A stretch of 64,000 bases of DNA, taken from assembly GCA_028023455.1 (NCBI GenBank), contig JAQFVV010006649.1:62001-126000 (forward strand), in the 5' to 3' direction. The position numbers and the translations under genes are program-made. The notes beneath the pieces were generated by a model, which was not told where the DNA came from, made no database searches, and worked only from the letters and a program-made list of their open reading frames with translations. The stretch is from Epiperipatus broadwayi. Taxonomy: Eukaryota > Onychophora > Udeonychophora > Euonychophora > Peripatidae. Shown one piece after another: positions 37,276 through 48,520 of this stretch (position 1 is its first letter; each line of letters begins with the position of its first letter).

Positions 37276-38125
37276 CTCAGTTGAATGTAATTGGAAAAAT
37301 ATAACTAAAGTTTGAATATTTTACAAACACTTGATATTTCAGTTATATATTGAAAATAATCCAATATATAACTATAAATAAATCTTTAATTATCTTACTT
37401 ACAATAATGATGAAAAATAATTGATCATAAGAACATCAAAAATTGAGGAAATAGTCATGCCATTAAAAAAACTTTTCAGAAGACAACGGTGGATGTCAAA
37501 ATTTGTGAATCATTCTTATTGATATTGGCATAAAAAAAGCAAATGTCAACATATGTTTAGAAATGTTTGAGAGCTGACCATAGAAATAAAAAAAAGATAT
37601 TATACAGCATAAAATGTAACATGGAATTTAATTATTGCATTTTTATTGATTTCCTGAATGTTTGTTTTTTTTCTGCTAATTTTCAAAAAAATTTTAAAAC
37701 AAGACTCAATCAGTAAACATATTTAATTAAATTATATAAACATCAATAATCTTTTTTGTTATCAATTTCTTTTAATAATTTCAATTAACAAACATTAAAA
37801 AACACTTTAGTATTCCATAATGATCCAAATACATAAAAAGTATTTTTATTTCAATTGCCGTCATTATTTCATACTTAAATAGTTGATAAATATACAGAGG
37901 TTTTAATATACTAATGAAATATTTACATGTACATATATTTCTGTTTTAACAAATGCAGATACAAATTTCAATGAAAAATTTTAATAGAAATTACATGCAA
38001 TATATAGACACTATAAATAAATTATAAATTAACATTAGATCAATCAATAAGAACCAATGTTTTACAACATATACTATCATTACTATTAGCTATTACATTA
38101 GTCAGAAAAATGGCACTTTTTTCAC
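37276..38125. other. No gene seen
   Basis: AT-rich sequence; no supported frames or repeats. Confidence 0.5.
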
Positions 38126-38129
38126 AATG

Positions 38130-38960
38130 TTCTATCATTTGTTAAATTTTTATGTTAATCAATGATACATTCATTAATGCAATATTGGAATCTATCTATT
38201 TCACTGCTGATCAATCTTCTTTTGTTATGAATCTTTTCAACCATCAAACAACTTTCTAATAATGATTAACATCGTAATATGACCAAATTAAGATAATTTC
38301 AATTTGATTACAAGAAATATTGCAAATGAAAGCTTATGTATACTGTAATTTGATTGAATCTCCATTTGTTTATTTTTGTTGGTATATCAAAAATCTTCAC
38401 TATTACTGTTCAAAAGCATGAAATATTTTCCTATCTGTACTCCAAATTATAAAAATACTATAATTCAAAAAATTATTATTCTCACATTTAAACATATGGC
38501 CGTATCTAAAGATCTTTTCCAATCAGTTGTAGTTTAATTTTAACTGTTGGATCTTGTGTTGCTGACAAATGATCCAAAACTGTTGATAATTTTTATGTTT
38601 TTACCATCAAATTTAATGTTAGCTATTTCTGAAAAACCATGATTTTTCATCATTTATTCCTTATCTTTTCATTCTTTTATTTAACTTTCTAATATATATC
38701 TTAGAACACGTTTTCTCCATTGCCACCTGAAATATGATGAAGATACTGATATTTCTACCAATAATTCCATAATCACATTTATATCTATCTAATCTAGCTT
38801 CCCTCATTATATATTCGTTTACAAAATGAATAAACAGAATAATAATATGCAGCTCTCCATAATTATTTTTCCAAAGTGAATAATCTGTTTTAAATGTAAT
38901 TTCTAGACTTTCCTCATGAGTAAATTGAATTATAAAAATGATAAGCAATGGCTAACTGCC
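38130..38960 (-). pseudogene. Decayed RTE-type LINE, RT C-terminal part
   Basis: The minus strand gives, across frames, IKFDGKNIKIINSF followed by SFVSNTRSNS near 38540-38620. This corresponds to the F-YLGS-VSNTG box downstream of the RT catalytic motif in RTE LINEs. Next are RSLDTAICLNVRI (near 38480) and a much-altered GHI segment near 38290. The 95-codon frame at 38661-38948 falls in the upstream part of this remnant and keeps no catalytic motif. Stops and frameshifts throughout. Confidence 0.5.
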
Positions 38961-40319
38961 ACTAATGATGATCAAGGTTTATAGCGTACTATAGTACTCA
39001 ACTGCATAATTATTCTATCATTCATACAAACATACTAATTATGGATGCATTAGTAGATCTCACACATTCACAATATTTTCTTCCAAGATATCTAATGGAT
39101 AGCATGAATTACTATATAATAGCTCATATATGTTTATAATGATTTATTTATGATATGTATTGTTTCCATAAATAAAACACAATCATATATATTATAATAG
39201 GATGGAGATAGAGGAACTTAAATCTGGGGTGATGGCAATATCTTCTCCAAATCAAAATATAAAAAATTTACAATAGTGTTAAAATAAAGTAATATTAGAG
39301 TAATAATAAGTAAGATATTAAAAAAAAGAATGTTAAAGTAATGTCTAATATCACAAAATATATAAGCAATTTTATATATCAAAGAGCATGAGATCATAAG
39401 AACTCTGAGAGTCAGCCCCATTAACTCCTTACAGCAATTGTAAGTATAAATATAAATTCATAAATCCACTATACATCAACCAGCATTATCAATAAGCATA
39501 AATAAGTAATAGTAATACTCAAAAAAATAATAATAATAACTATTCATCATGAATGATCAACAAACAAAATAAATCAACAGTTAATCTTGCCACTGGATTT
39601 AAAATGGATCTACTGTAGATCCAGGCCTACTATTTAGCCTTTTCTAGCTTGTGGCAATTATTTAACTATTAATTTGGATGCATCAACTTAAGTGCTAATC
39701 CATTAAAATATATAACCATAAAAACAATAATGCTGGGATATTAAAACATGCTGATCATTATCAATGCTCTGGTCACTTAATACTATTGATGTACTGGCCA
39801 ATTATAAACTTAAATTCTGGTAAATACTAAATTAGATAAAATGTAGTGTATGGGCTTAAAGAATATTCTCTTTGTGCAAACCAGGATAATGTCAACTGGA
39901 TGCCCCTGCACTAAATATACATCCTCTTTTATATATCAGACAGTTGTGCTCGAATCTAGCTCAGAGAATATAAGATCTATAACTGCAACTGTGATCAAGA
40001 GATGATGCAAATATAATACTCTAAAAACCTTTCAGAATTAAGTTACTGAAATAATTTTAACAACTGAATACAAGTTTATTAATAACAAAAATAAATAAAT
40101 TGAAATTAAGATCTCTAAAATAAGGCTATATACATACAAACTTTCTGATTTTGATTAACATACAATAATAAACATCACATTGTGATTTACATAGTTAATA
40201 TATAAATTCAAGTTATTACATTGATTTACAATACCTCTTAATGGGTTTACATAAAATGCATATATATAAAAATATTAATATATAAAAAAACTAACCAAAG
40301 GAAATACATATAAAAACAA
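38961..40319. other. No gene seen; contains one dispersed repeat
   Basis: AT-rich. The segment 39065-39200 (with TTATAATGATTTATTTATGA) recurs at 54720-54850 in the same orientation. The 67- and 63-codon frames here are low-complexity. Confidence 0.45.
39065..39200 (+). repeat. Dispersed repeat, copy 1
   Basis: Shares TATATAATAGCT, a GTTTATAATGATTTATTTAT block and CCATAAATAAAA with 54720-54850. This may be the 3' tail of an unidentified retroelement. Confidence 0.55.
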
Positions 40320-40348
40320 AAAAAGACTTATAAATCCAAGAAATACTA

Positions 40349-40376
40349 TTTCAACCAGAGGACTAGTTTTCATCAG
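40349..40376 (-). ncRNA. Hammerhead-like core at the 3' end of PLE copy 1
   Basis: On the minus strand CTGATGA is followed by one base, a six-pair hairpin AACTAG-TCCT-CTGGTT (one U-G pair), and GAAA. The stem II plus core arrangement is that of a hammerhead ribozyme. Stem I is not evident in the adjacent U-rich sequence, so activity is uncertain. Confidence 0.5.
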
Positions 40377-40835
40377 AAAGAAAAAAATACACAGTAAAAT
40401 GGCGATACTCAAAAAATTACAGATTTGATAAAGGACTATAGATTTAACACACACACACACACACACCGATTGGTCACAAAATCTAACACAGAATATCTAC
40501 CCAACCAATGATAAATTATCCCAAAACATACTTAAAACAAACAAAAAAACTATATTTTCTCCTAATCAAGCTTAAATTATATTTAAATTGAAATAATAAA
40601 TAAGAAATCCAAAATTAAAAATTAATATATATATACGTAAAATAAATAAAATGTTCGTTAATTAAAAACAAAATTGTAATTATAATTGAAATAATAAATT
40701 TAACAGTTTACAAACTATTACAACAATCCTTAAATCTGCAGAAGTACTTTCGGTTAATTTCTTAAACCTGCCTCAACTGCCATAAATTTTAAAAAAAAGC
40801 GGAAGCAAACGTCATCAATTCAAATCCCACAAATC

Positions 40836-41510
40836 TCATATTTTAATGTTAGCAGCTTGTTGATTTATTAAATGCATTTTATTCCTGTTTATAAAAATTG
40901 CCTCTTTAATTTTTCTTTTACTATGGTTTCTCTCTTCATGAAGAATTTTCACATTTTCAAAATCAAATTTAAATTTATATTTACATGTTTTTTCATGATC
41001 AAAGAAAACTGAAGGAGACATTAAATCACCATTATTTTTACTTTTTACACGCTTATATAACAATTCATGCTCCCTCAATCTCTTCTCAATACTGCACCTA
41101 GATTCACCTATATATGATAGCATACAATCACAAAAAATTTGATATATGACATTACTTTTCTGCTTGACAGGTATGACATCCTTAGAATTATTGACTAATT
41201 TATTAATATTGTTTGGAACGTAGAATGAAACATTAAACACATTCTTATATAAATCCTTAAAAAATTTCACTTGTGGATTTGAAATAAATGGAATAGATAT
41301 CCATTGTTTACTATTAATCTTCATTTCCTTTAAATTATTATAACTTTTTTTAAATTGACATAAAGTATTGTTTATTTGTTCCATTTTATAACCAACATCA
41401 AGCAATTCCTTGGCAAATATTTCAATATTTTTCAGTTTATCACTTTGGTAATGACATAATTTTTCATTCCGAAACAAAAAAGATCTAAAACTTGCCATCT
41501 TATGCATCAT
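40836..41510 (-). pseudogene. PLE copy 1, linker and GIY-YIG endonuclease frame
   Basis: A 224-residue frame. Residues about 118-147 read VIYQIFCDCMLSYIGESRCS followed by IEKRLREHE: the GIY-like and YIG motifs and the catalytic R-x3-H/E region of a GIY-YIG nuclease as found in Penelope elements. A conserved H and two cysteines follow (FFDHEKTCKYKF). It ends ...AANIKI. The nuclease is thought to nick the target DNA for reverse transcription. The frame is cut from the RT by a 28-base deletion (around 41560) relative to the sister copy, so copy 1 cannot make the fused protein. Confidence 0.85.
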
Positions 41511-41530
41511 TGGTACTTTTGATTTACAAT

Positions 41531-42490
41531 TTATATATCCTCTTTTTTGCAGTGGCTGTTATCTCTTGTAATCATTAAATCTAAATATTTAATATTTTTG
41601 TCCTGTTCCTTTTCAATAGTCCATTTCAAGCCATTCAACTTATTTAATTCCTCTACAAGCAAATTTATACTATTAGTATTTCCACAAACAAAAACATCAT
41701 CCACATATCTTTTGTAAATTTTAATATCTCCAAAAGTACACATATTTAAAATACTACTCTCATATGTAGATAAAACAAAATTGCAAACTTGTGCAACTAC
41801 AGGCAGACCCATAGGCCAACCTTTAGACATTTTATAATATTGACCTTCAAAAGATGCAACAATGTTATCATTAAAAAATTTTAAAGAATCAACAATAAAT
41901 TTTATCATATATTTACAAATACTTTTACTTTTTAATGCATGTTCAATTATTTTTATGGAATTCATTCTATCAATAGATCCATACATTTCTGTAACATCCA
42001 ATGAAGCAATAACATCATTTTCATCAATCATCAAATTTTTAATACTATTTACAAAGTCAAACGATGAAGCAATAGTATTTTCCCCAAATCCTAAAAAGTC
42101 TTGTAAAAGTTTACCAATATATTTAGAAGTCTGATACATGAATGAACCACCAAAATCTATCATAACTCGCAAAGGATTACCTTCTTTATGTAATTTTATA
42201 TTTGCAAAAATACGAGGACATATAGCACAAGAAGGATATATCATATAGTATACATTATTATTTAAAACTTTATTTTTAGCATTTTTTAAAATATTGTTAA
42301 TAAATTTTCTTTGACCATCCATATTATATTCTTCAATCAAAAAGAAACCAAGTTTGTCCATTTGCATTTTAACTTTATCAATATATTGACATTTCATCAA
42401 CAAGCACATATGCAAATCTTTGTCTATTTTCAAATAAATCATATTATCATTCTTCAATCTCCGTTTAAATTCCGAAATAGCAATTCCCAT
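41531..42490 (-). pseudogene. PLE copy 1, reverse transcriptase frame
   Basis: A 319-residue frame with the PLE RT motifs: LHKEGNPLRVMIDFGGSF, motif A in SLDVTEMYGSID (about residue 163), motif B in GWPMGLPVVAQVCNF (about residue 222), catalytic YVDD in KRYVDDVF (about residue 260), and the KYLDLMITRD box near the end. It stops abruptly after that box because of the 28-base deletion. Upstream of its first ATG, homology to copy 2 continues, but one-base indels near 42550-42600 break the frame. RT function is from family; the breaks are seen directly. Confidence 0.9.
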
Positions 42491-42637
42491 GATTTATCAT
42501 AAGGCATTGTATTAAATTTATTACAATTAATTTTCTTAATAATATCATGCAAAATTATCATTACCAGAATCATTTCAAATGAATTTTGAAAGTGCAATTA
42601 GTTCAAATTATAATATTCAAATGGTTTTGCTGTGATA

Positions 42638-42828
42638 AAGTATTTCTGAAAATGTATTTAAATTAATTGAAGTAATATTATATAATAAATTTAGAAAAAA
42701 GTTGATTTTTTTTATTTAATAAGCAATATCCACATGCTTATAATAAGTTAAACTTTATTAATTTATCAAATAATAGGATACATTTAATTCAGAAATACGT
42801 TTTAAGTCACGGAGCTAAATACGTCGGC
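42638..42828. other. Centre of the head-to-head PLE pair
   Basis: About 190 bp not shared by the two arms. On the plus strand it contains an open frame that runs into the copy 2 RT frame without a stop from about 42706, with residues such as NKQYPHAYNKLNF. It is therefore probably extra 5' coding sequence of copy 2 that copy 1 has lost through 5' truncation. Confidence 0.5.
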
Positions 42829-42849
42829 GATATTTGGAATGATTATAAT

Positions 42850-44157
42850 TTGGAACTAATTGCAGCTGTTCAAAATTCATTTGAAATGATTTCTGGTAAT
42901 GATAATTTTGCTGATGATATTATTAAGAAAATTAATTGTAATAAATTTAATACAATGCCTTATGATAAATCATGGGAATTGGCTATTTTGGAATTTAAAT
43001 GGAGATTGAAGAATGATAATATGATTTGTTTGAAAGAAGACAAAGGTTTGCATATGTGCTTGTTGACGAAATGTCAATATATTGATAAAGTTAAAATGCA
43101 AATGGAGAAACTTGGTTTCTTTTTGATTGAAGAATATAATATGGATGGTCAAAGAATAAAATTTATTAACAATATTTTAAAAAGTGCTAAAAATAAAGTT
43201 TTAAGTAATAATGCATACTATATGATATATCCTTCTTGTGCTATATGTCCTCGTATTTTTGCAAATATAAAATTACATAAAGAAGGTAATCCTTTGCGAG
43301 TTATGATAGATTTTGGTGGTTCATTCATGTATCAGACTTCTAAATATATTGGTAAGCTTTTACAAGACTTTTTAGGATTTGGGGAAAATACTATTGCTTC
43401 ATCGTTTGACTTTGTAAATAGTATTAAAAATTTGGTGATTGATGAGAATGATGTTATTGCTTCATTGGATGTTACAGAAATGTATGGATCTATTGATAGA
43501 ATGAATTCCATAAAAATAATTGAACATGCATTAAAAAGTAAAAGTATTTGTAAATATATGATAAAGTTTATTGTTGATTCTTTAAAATTTTTTAATGATA
43601 ACATTGTTGCATCTTTTGAAGGTCAATATTATAAAATGTCTAAAGGTTGGCCTATGGGTCTGCCTGTAGTTGCACAAGTTTGCAATTTTGTTTTATCTAC
43701 ATATGAGAGTAGTATTTTAAATATGTGTACTTTTGGAGATATTAAAATTTACAAAAGATATGTGGATGATGTTTTTGTTTGTGGAAATACTAATAGTATA
43801 AATTTGCTTGTAGAGGAATTAAATAAGTTGAATGGCTTGAAATGGACTATTGAAAAGGAACAGGACAAAAATATTAAATATTTAGATTTAATTATTACAA
43901 GAGATAACAGTATATTAAATTATAAATTAATAATTAAGCCACTGCAAAAAAGAGGATATATAAATTGTAAATCAAAAGTACCAATGATGCATAAGATGGC
44001 AAGTTTTAGATCTTTTTTGTTTCAGAATGAAAAATTATGTCATTACCAAAGTGATAAACTGAAAAATATTGAAATATTTGCCAAGGAATTGCTTGATGTT
44101 GGTTATAAAATGGAACAAATAAACAATACTTTATGTCAATTTAAAAAAAAGTTATAA
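42850..44157 (+). pseudogene. PLE copy 2, reverse transcriptase frame
   Basis: A 435-residue frame; it actually stays open upstream to about 42706 with no ATG, so the true start is missing or non-standard. Motifs in order: LHKEGNPLRV (about residue 140), motif A SLDVTEMYGSID (about 206), motif B GWPMGLPVVAQV (about 266), catalytic YVDD (about 303), KYLDLIITRD (about 342), then an alpha-helical linker. Unlike copy 1 it keeps the 28 bases after ITRDN. An extra A in the run at about 44143-44150 shifts the frame and ends it just before the GIY-YIG part. Nearly full length, one step from intact. Confidence 0.92.
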
Positions 44158-44170
44158 TGATTTAAAGGAA

Positions 44171-44680
44171 ATGAAGATTAATAGTAAACAATGGATATCT
44201 ATTCCATTTATTTCAAATCCACAAGTGAAATTTTTTAAGGATTTATATAAGAATGTGTTTAATGTTTCATTCTACATTCCAAACAATATTAATAAATTAG
44301 TCAATAATTCTAAGGATGTCATACCTGTCAAGCAGAAAAGTAATGTCATATATCAAATTTTTTGTGATTGTATGCTATCATATATAGGTGAATCTAGGTG
44401 CAGTATTGAGAAGAGATTGAGGGAGCATGAATTGTTATATAAGCATGTAAAAAGTAAAAATAATGGTGATTTAATGTCTCCTTCAGTTTTCTTTGATCAT
44501 GAAAAAACATGTAAATATAAATTTAAATTTGATTTTGAAAATGTGAAAATTCTTCATGAAGAGAGAAACCATAGTAAAAGAAAAATTAAAGAGGCAATTT
44601 TTATAAACAGGAATAAAATGCATTTAATAAATCGACAAGCTGCTAACATTAAAATACGAGATTCATGGGATTTGAATTGA
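44171..44680 (+). pseudogene. PLE copy 2, GIY-YIG endonuclease frame
   Basis: A 169-residue frame starting inside the linker (MKINSKQWISIPF). The GIY-YIG motifs VIYQIFCDCMLSYIGESRCS and IEKRLREHE lie at about residues 63-92, followed by a conserved HEKTCKYKF and the basic helix RNHSKRKIKEAIF. It continues in the same frame as copy 1's frame, ending ...DSWDLN, a few residues longer. It is separated from the RT only by the homopolymer shift near 44150, so in an intact element it would be the C-terminal domain of one RT-endonuclease protein. Confidence 0.88.
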
Positions 44681-44955
44681 TGATGTTTGCTTCCACTTTT
44701 TTTTTTTTTTTAATTTAATGGCAGTTGAGGCAGGTTTAAGAAATAAACCGAAAGTACTTCTGTGGATTTAAGGATTGTTTGTAATAGCTTGTAAACCGTT
44801 AAATTTATTATTTCAATTATAATATATATATATATGTGTGCATATATACAAAAAATAGACTGTGCTCACATTAATATTTGGTAAAAACTAAAATACTTAT
44901 ACATATTAATCAAAAATTATAGTTAGTGCAAAGTACAATAATTATTTTTTTCTTT

Positions 44956-44983
44956 CTGATGAAAACCAGTCCTCTGGTTGAAA
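44956..44983 (+). ncRNA. Hammerhead-like core at the 3' end of PLE copy 2
   Basis: CTGATGA, one A, a perfect six-pair hairpin AACCAG-TCCT-CTGGTT, then GAAA. Compared with copy 1, the single stem II change (C to T) replaces a C-G pair with a U-G pair, so the hairpin is kept in both. Stem III would be very short, as reported for PLE hammerheads, and I could not find a clear stem I partner. Likely a real or recently active ribozyme relic. Confidence 0.55.
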
Positions 44984-45247
44984 TATTATATTATTTTTTG
45001 GATTTACAAGTCTTTTTTTTTTTGCTTATATATATATATATCCACACAGCTGTGCATTATATAATATATAATGAATACATTTCAATTGACATTTAATAAA
45101 ATTTTAAAAATGATTAAATTTTACATATTGTGTTGATTAACGTAAAAATGAAATTCCAATTTATTTCATTGTGGATTAAAACAGGCAAAACTCTCCATAG
45201 GATGCCAGAAGGCTTAGGCATAAAATCCCCATCTAGTGCCTACTCAT

Positions 45248-45302
45248 CCAATATTCCCAGACTAGTTTCTGGCTTGTGGCCTTCATCAGTGAGGAGCCTT
45301 GG
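45248..45302 (-). ncRNA. Hammerhead ribozyme R1, nearly intact
   Basis: Minus strand: CTGATGA (45283-45289), stem II GGC-CACAA-GCC, GAAA (45266-45269), CTAG as a minimal stem III, then the TC cleavage dinucleotide. Stem I pairs TCCTCA with TGGGAA, with one C-A mismatch, and is extended by CCAA/TTGG. All catalytic core bases are present. The outermost pair of stem II is lost relative to R4. Confidence 0.75.
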
Positions 45303-45936
45303 ATCTGAGAGCATTGCACCTAGATCTAAAGATCTAATGCAACCCTCCAGCAGCCACTTTTTATCTCTACTTAACTACAAAACTATGAGAATAAAATTGA
45401 AAACACAATAATATTTTCAATCTAAGCTCAATAGCTTATAGTCATATGGGTCTAAACTCAGTTCAGTACCCATACATTTTGGTGTCTTTGGTTCTTTAAT
45501 AACCATAGCTACTACTATCCTATTAGGCAGGATTGGTGTTAAACCACAAAACATCACATGATCATCATTTCTTATGCTTGCACATAACTTATTAAAACAA
45601 GCAAAACTCTCCATACAGTAGAGCCACTCAGTGCCAGCCAGAGTAATCAATGGATGCCGGAAGGCTTGTGCAAGCATAAGAAATGGTGATCATGTGATGT
45701 TTAGTGGTTTAACACCAATCCTGCCTAATAGGATAGTGGTGGCTATGGTTATTAAAGAACCAGACACCAAAATTATGGGTACTGAACTGAGTTCAGACCC
45801 ATATGACTATATAAGCTATAAATTAAAAAAATTGTGTTTCAATTTTATTCTCATAGTTATGTAGTTAAGTAGAGATAAAAAATGGCTCCTGGAGGGTTGC
45901 ATTAGATCCTAAGATCTAGGTTCAGTGCTCTCAGAT

Positions 45937-45991
45937 CCAAGGCTCCTCACTGACGAAGGCCATAAGCCAAAAACTAGTCTGGGGATATTGG
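45937..45991 (+). ncRNA. Hammerhead ribozyme R2, core mutated
   Basis: Same layout as R4, with TCCTCA/TGGGGA and CCAA/TTGG pairing kept, but the core reads CTGACGA and the GAAA is AAAA. Both changes hit bases needed for catalysis, so this copy should be inactive. Confidence 0.75.
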
Positions 45992-46160
45992 ATGAGTACA
46001 CACTAGATGGGGATTTTATGCACAAGCCTTCTGGCATCCATTGATTACTCTGGATGGCACTGAGTGGCACTACTGTTTGGAGAGTTTTGCCTGTTTTAAT
46101 AAGTTATGTGCAAGCATAAGAAATGATGATCATGTGATGTTAAGTGGTTTTACATTGTGT

Positions 46161-47814
46161 ATTGTATATATGTTCTATTTGACAAGCATTGATATATATA
46201 TATGCACATTAGCATGTGGATAATAATTTCTAAACATATTTGAATTGTCATAAAACAAAACCTTTTTAAGATATCACTTAACTAATATAAATACCTCAAT
46301 TTAGGTTTACTTAAACATATATACATATATGCACATACAGGATAAATGAAATTCATCTATCATATTTGAATTTATCAAAATAATAAAATTATTAAAAATA
46401 TCTTTCATAATTAATTCCATTTTAAAAATATACATGAAATTTATACACACCTATAAGATGATATGAATGAGTTATCCAATTCTATCATAATAGTTTAGTT
46501 TCTTTTTTAAAAAAAAAGTACTATCCTATAACAGTCTCTCCCCTAACAGGTCACTGTTGATTAAAATGTATAAATGACTAAAAATAATACAGCAGGTTTT
46601 TTTTTTTCTAATCTAAAAAGAGTTTCTCTTTTTTTTTAAAAAAAAGGGATTGTCCATGGATTAATTCTTTACTCTTAGCTTTTCTTTTCAATTCAAATTC
46701 AAGCAAAATTATTTACTTGTTTTAGTTTGGTTTTTTTTTAATATAAATTTTAAATGATTTAAAATAATATTGTTCTATATATATCTATCACAGTTATTTC
46801 CATGTTGAAAGTATATAAATTTCACTTATTCTCTTGAAAAAAACAAATATAAAATCGTTTATGAATTAAATCTCTATTTTTAGACATTTAACTTAAATAA
46901 CATTATTTACTTATTTTTTAAAATGTCATTTTGGGGAATTACTTAAAAGAACTTAATTAAAATTTTGTTCTCATCATATATATATAATGTCACTCACCAC
47001 AAGAATTTATCTGTGCATCTCTACCTATAGATATATCAGCATACATATAATTATTTCTTCAGAAAGCTACAGTTCTCTTGGTGAGATTGGTTTATAGTCA
47101 CATCAGAAGATATAATCAGATAAATGTTGACATTCCCTTGGTTCCACTTAGACATTGGCACAGCAAGCTGTCTTGTCCATATTTCTATAGACTAATGAAT
47201 ACAAAAAGCTGGGTCGGGTTTCATGAATCAAAACTCCAATATAGTGAATCAGTAGCAGCTATCTTCTTCTGTCTTGACTTCAGCTACATCTGATCCATGT
47301 TAGTTTTTTGTCCTGATCTGGATTACTCTGCTAGCTAAATACTTTTACATGAAACTGCTTCTTGAAATATTATTAGCCAAAACTAAAAACTAATCTTTTT
47401 ATCAATTTTTTATATAGTCAACTGGGTGACAAAAACACATTAATTGAAAACTGTTTTTTTTTTCTTATCTATTCAAATCACTTTTAATTAAAGGCTACTT
47501 TTGAAATTTTATCATACATATGATCTGTAAACATTTTTAAAAATAAATAATAGAAATGTTTACAATTATCAGTTCTATTTTATCATAAAATGTGTTTGTT
47601 TTTAATTTTAAAATCAGAATACAATATTAATATTTATTTAGATCTTTTTAAATTGTTTAATTTATAATAAAATTCTATTTTAAATTGAAAATTATTTAAC
47701 CTATTTACTAGGATTATTTTATTCCAGGAACTGTAGAAAAATATCTACTAAATTTTTGTGTCTTTATATCTATTTTTCCTTTCAACTTCATATATATATT
47801 GGTACACACACAAT
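46161..47814. other. No gene seen between the two retrozyme loci
   Basis: AT-rich sequence. A less AT-rich patch at about 47040-47300 contains a 71-codon frame without recognisable motif and without convincing splice sites. Long T and A runs near 46595-46650 form a simple foldback. Nothing else supported. Confidence 0.45.
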
Positions 47815-47917
47815 AAAGGCAAAACTCCCCATACAGTAGTGCCATCCTGTGCCAAACAGAGTAATCAATGGATGCCAGAAGGCTTATGCATAAAATCCCT
47901 ATCTAGTGCCTACTCAT

Positions 47918-47972
47918 CCAATATCCCCAGACTAGTTTCTGGCTTGTGGCCATCATCAATGAGGAGCCTTGG
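47918..47972 (-). ncRNA. Hammerhead ribozyme R3, one core base changed
   Basis: Minus strand: TTGATGA in place of CTGATGA, then stem II TGGC-CACAA-GCCA, GAAA, CTAG, TC. Stem I TCCTCA/TGGGGA is fully paired. Only the first core base (C to T) differs from R4; this C is part of the conserved core, so activity should be strongly reduced. Confidence 0.75.
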
Positions 47973-48520
47973 ATCTGAGAGCACTGCACCTAGATCTTAG
48001 GATCTAATGCAACCCTCCAGCAGCCACCTTTTAACTCTACTTTACTATAAAACCATGAGAATGAAATTGAAAACATTGCTAATATCTTCAATCTAAGCTC
48101 AATAGCTTGTATAGTCATATGGGTCTGAACTCAATTCAGCACCCATACATTTTGGTGTCTTTGGCTCTTAAACAACCATAGCCACCACTATCCTATTAGG
48201 CAGGATTAGTGTTAAACCATCAAACATCACATGATCACCATCTATACTAGCACATAATTTGTTGTAAACAAAGGCAAAACTCCCCATACAGTAGTGCCAC
48301 CCTGTGCCAAACAGAGTAATCAATGGATGCCAGAAGGCACCAAAATGTATGGGTGCTGAATTGAGTTCAGACCCATATGACTATATAAGCTATTGAGCTT
48401 AGATTGAAGATATTAACAATGTTTTCAATTTCATTCTCATGGTTTTGTAGTAAAGTAGAGTTAAAAGGTGGCTGCTGGAGGGTTGCATTAGATCCTAAGA
48501 TCTAGGTGGTGCTCTCAGAT

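Larger units (their letters stand above)
40322..42637 (-). mobile_element. Penelope-like element copy 1 (left arm of a head-to-head pair)
   Basis: Minus-strand PLE whose sequence is almost identical to the plus-strand copy at 42829-45018. The two 5' ends face each other across about 190 bp of unshared sequence (42638-42828). The coding region is split by small indels into an RT frame (41531-42490) and a linker plus GIY-YIG frame (40836-41510). The 3' region carries a hammerhead-like core at 40349-40376 and a CA repeat at 40450-40466 not present in the sister copy. Confidence 0.85.
42829..45018 (+). mobile_element. Penelope-like element copy 2 (right arm of a head-to-head pair)
   Basis: Plus-strand PLE with an RT frame (42850-44157) and a GIY-YIG frame (44171-44680), a 3' UTR and a hammerhead-like core (44956-44983), ending near GGATTTACAAGTC and a T tract. 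Almost identical to copy 1. The coding region is broken only once, by an A-homopolymer shift near 44150. PLE RTs lack integrase and prime at a nicked target, so inverted arrangements are plausible by-products of their integration. Confidence 0.88.
45176..46160. mobile_element. Retrozyme-like palindromic locus 1
   Basis: Two arrays of the same unit face away from each other around 45650-45665. In the left, minus-oriented array the GCAAAACTCTCCATA landmark recurs at 45185 and 45600. In the right, plus-oriented array GCAAGCATAAGAAAT recurs at 45670 and 46110, giving a unit of about 440 bp. Each array is thus slightly longer than one unit. Each contains one hammerhead ribozyme site. Tandem units of a few hundred bases with one type I hammerhead each, and no protein, are the hallmark of animal retrozymes. 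Confidence 0.75.

Noticed and set aside
7268-40466. CT and CA microsatellites and ATATAT tracts as regulatory sites or origins
   Set aside because: Simple repeats are everywhere in this AT-rich DNA and nothing ties them to a function.
41862-43604. 90-codon frames opposite the PLE reverse transcriptase in both copies
   Set aside because: Antisense shadows of a clearly conserved RT frame.
47040-47300. Less AT-rich patch with a 71-codon frame, considered as a host exon
   Set aside because: No convincing splice acceptor and donor pair around the frame and no recognisable motif.
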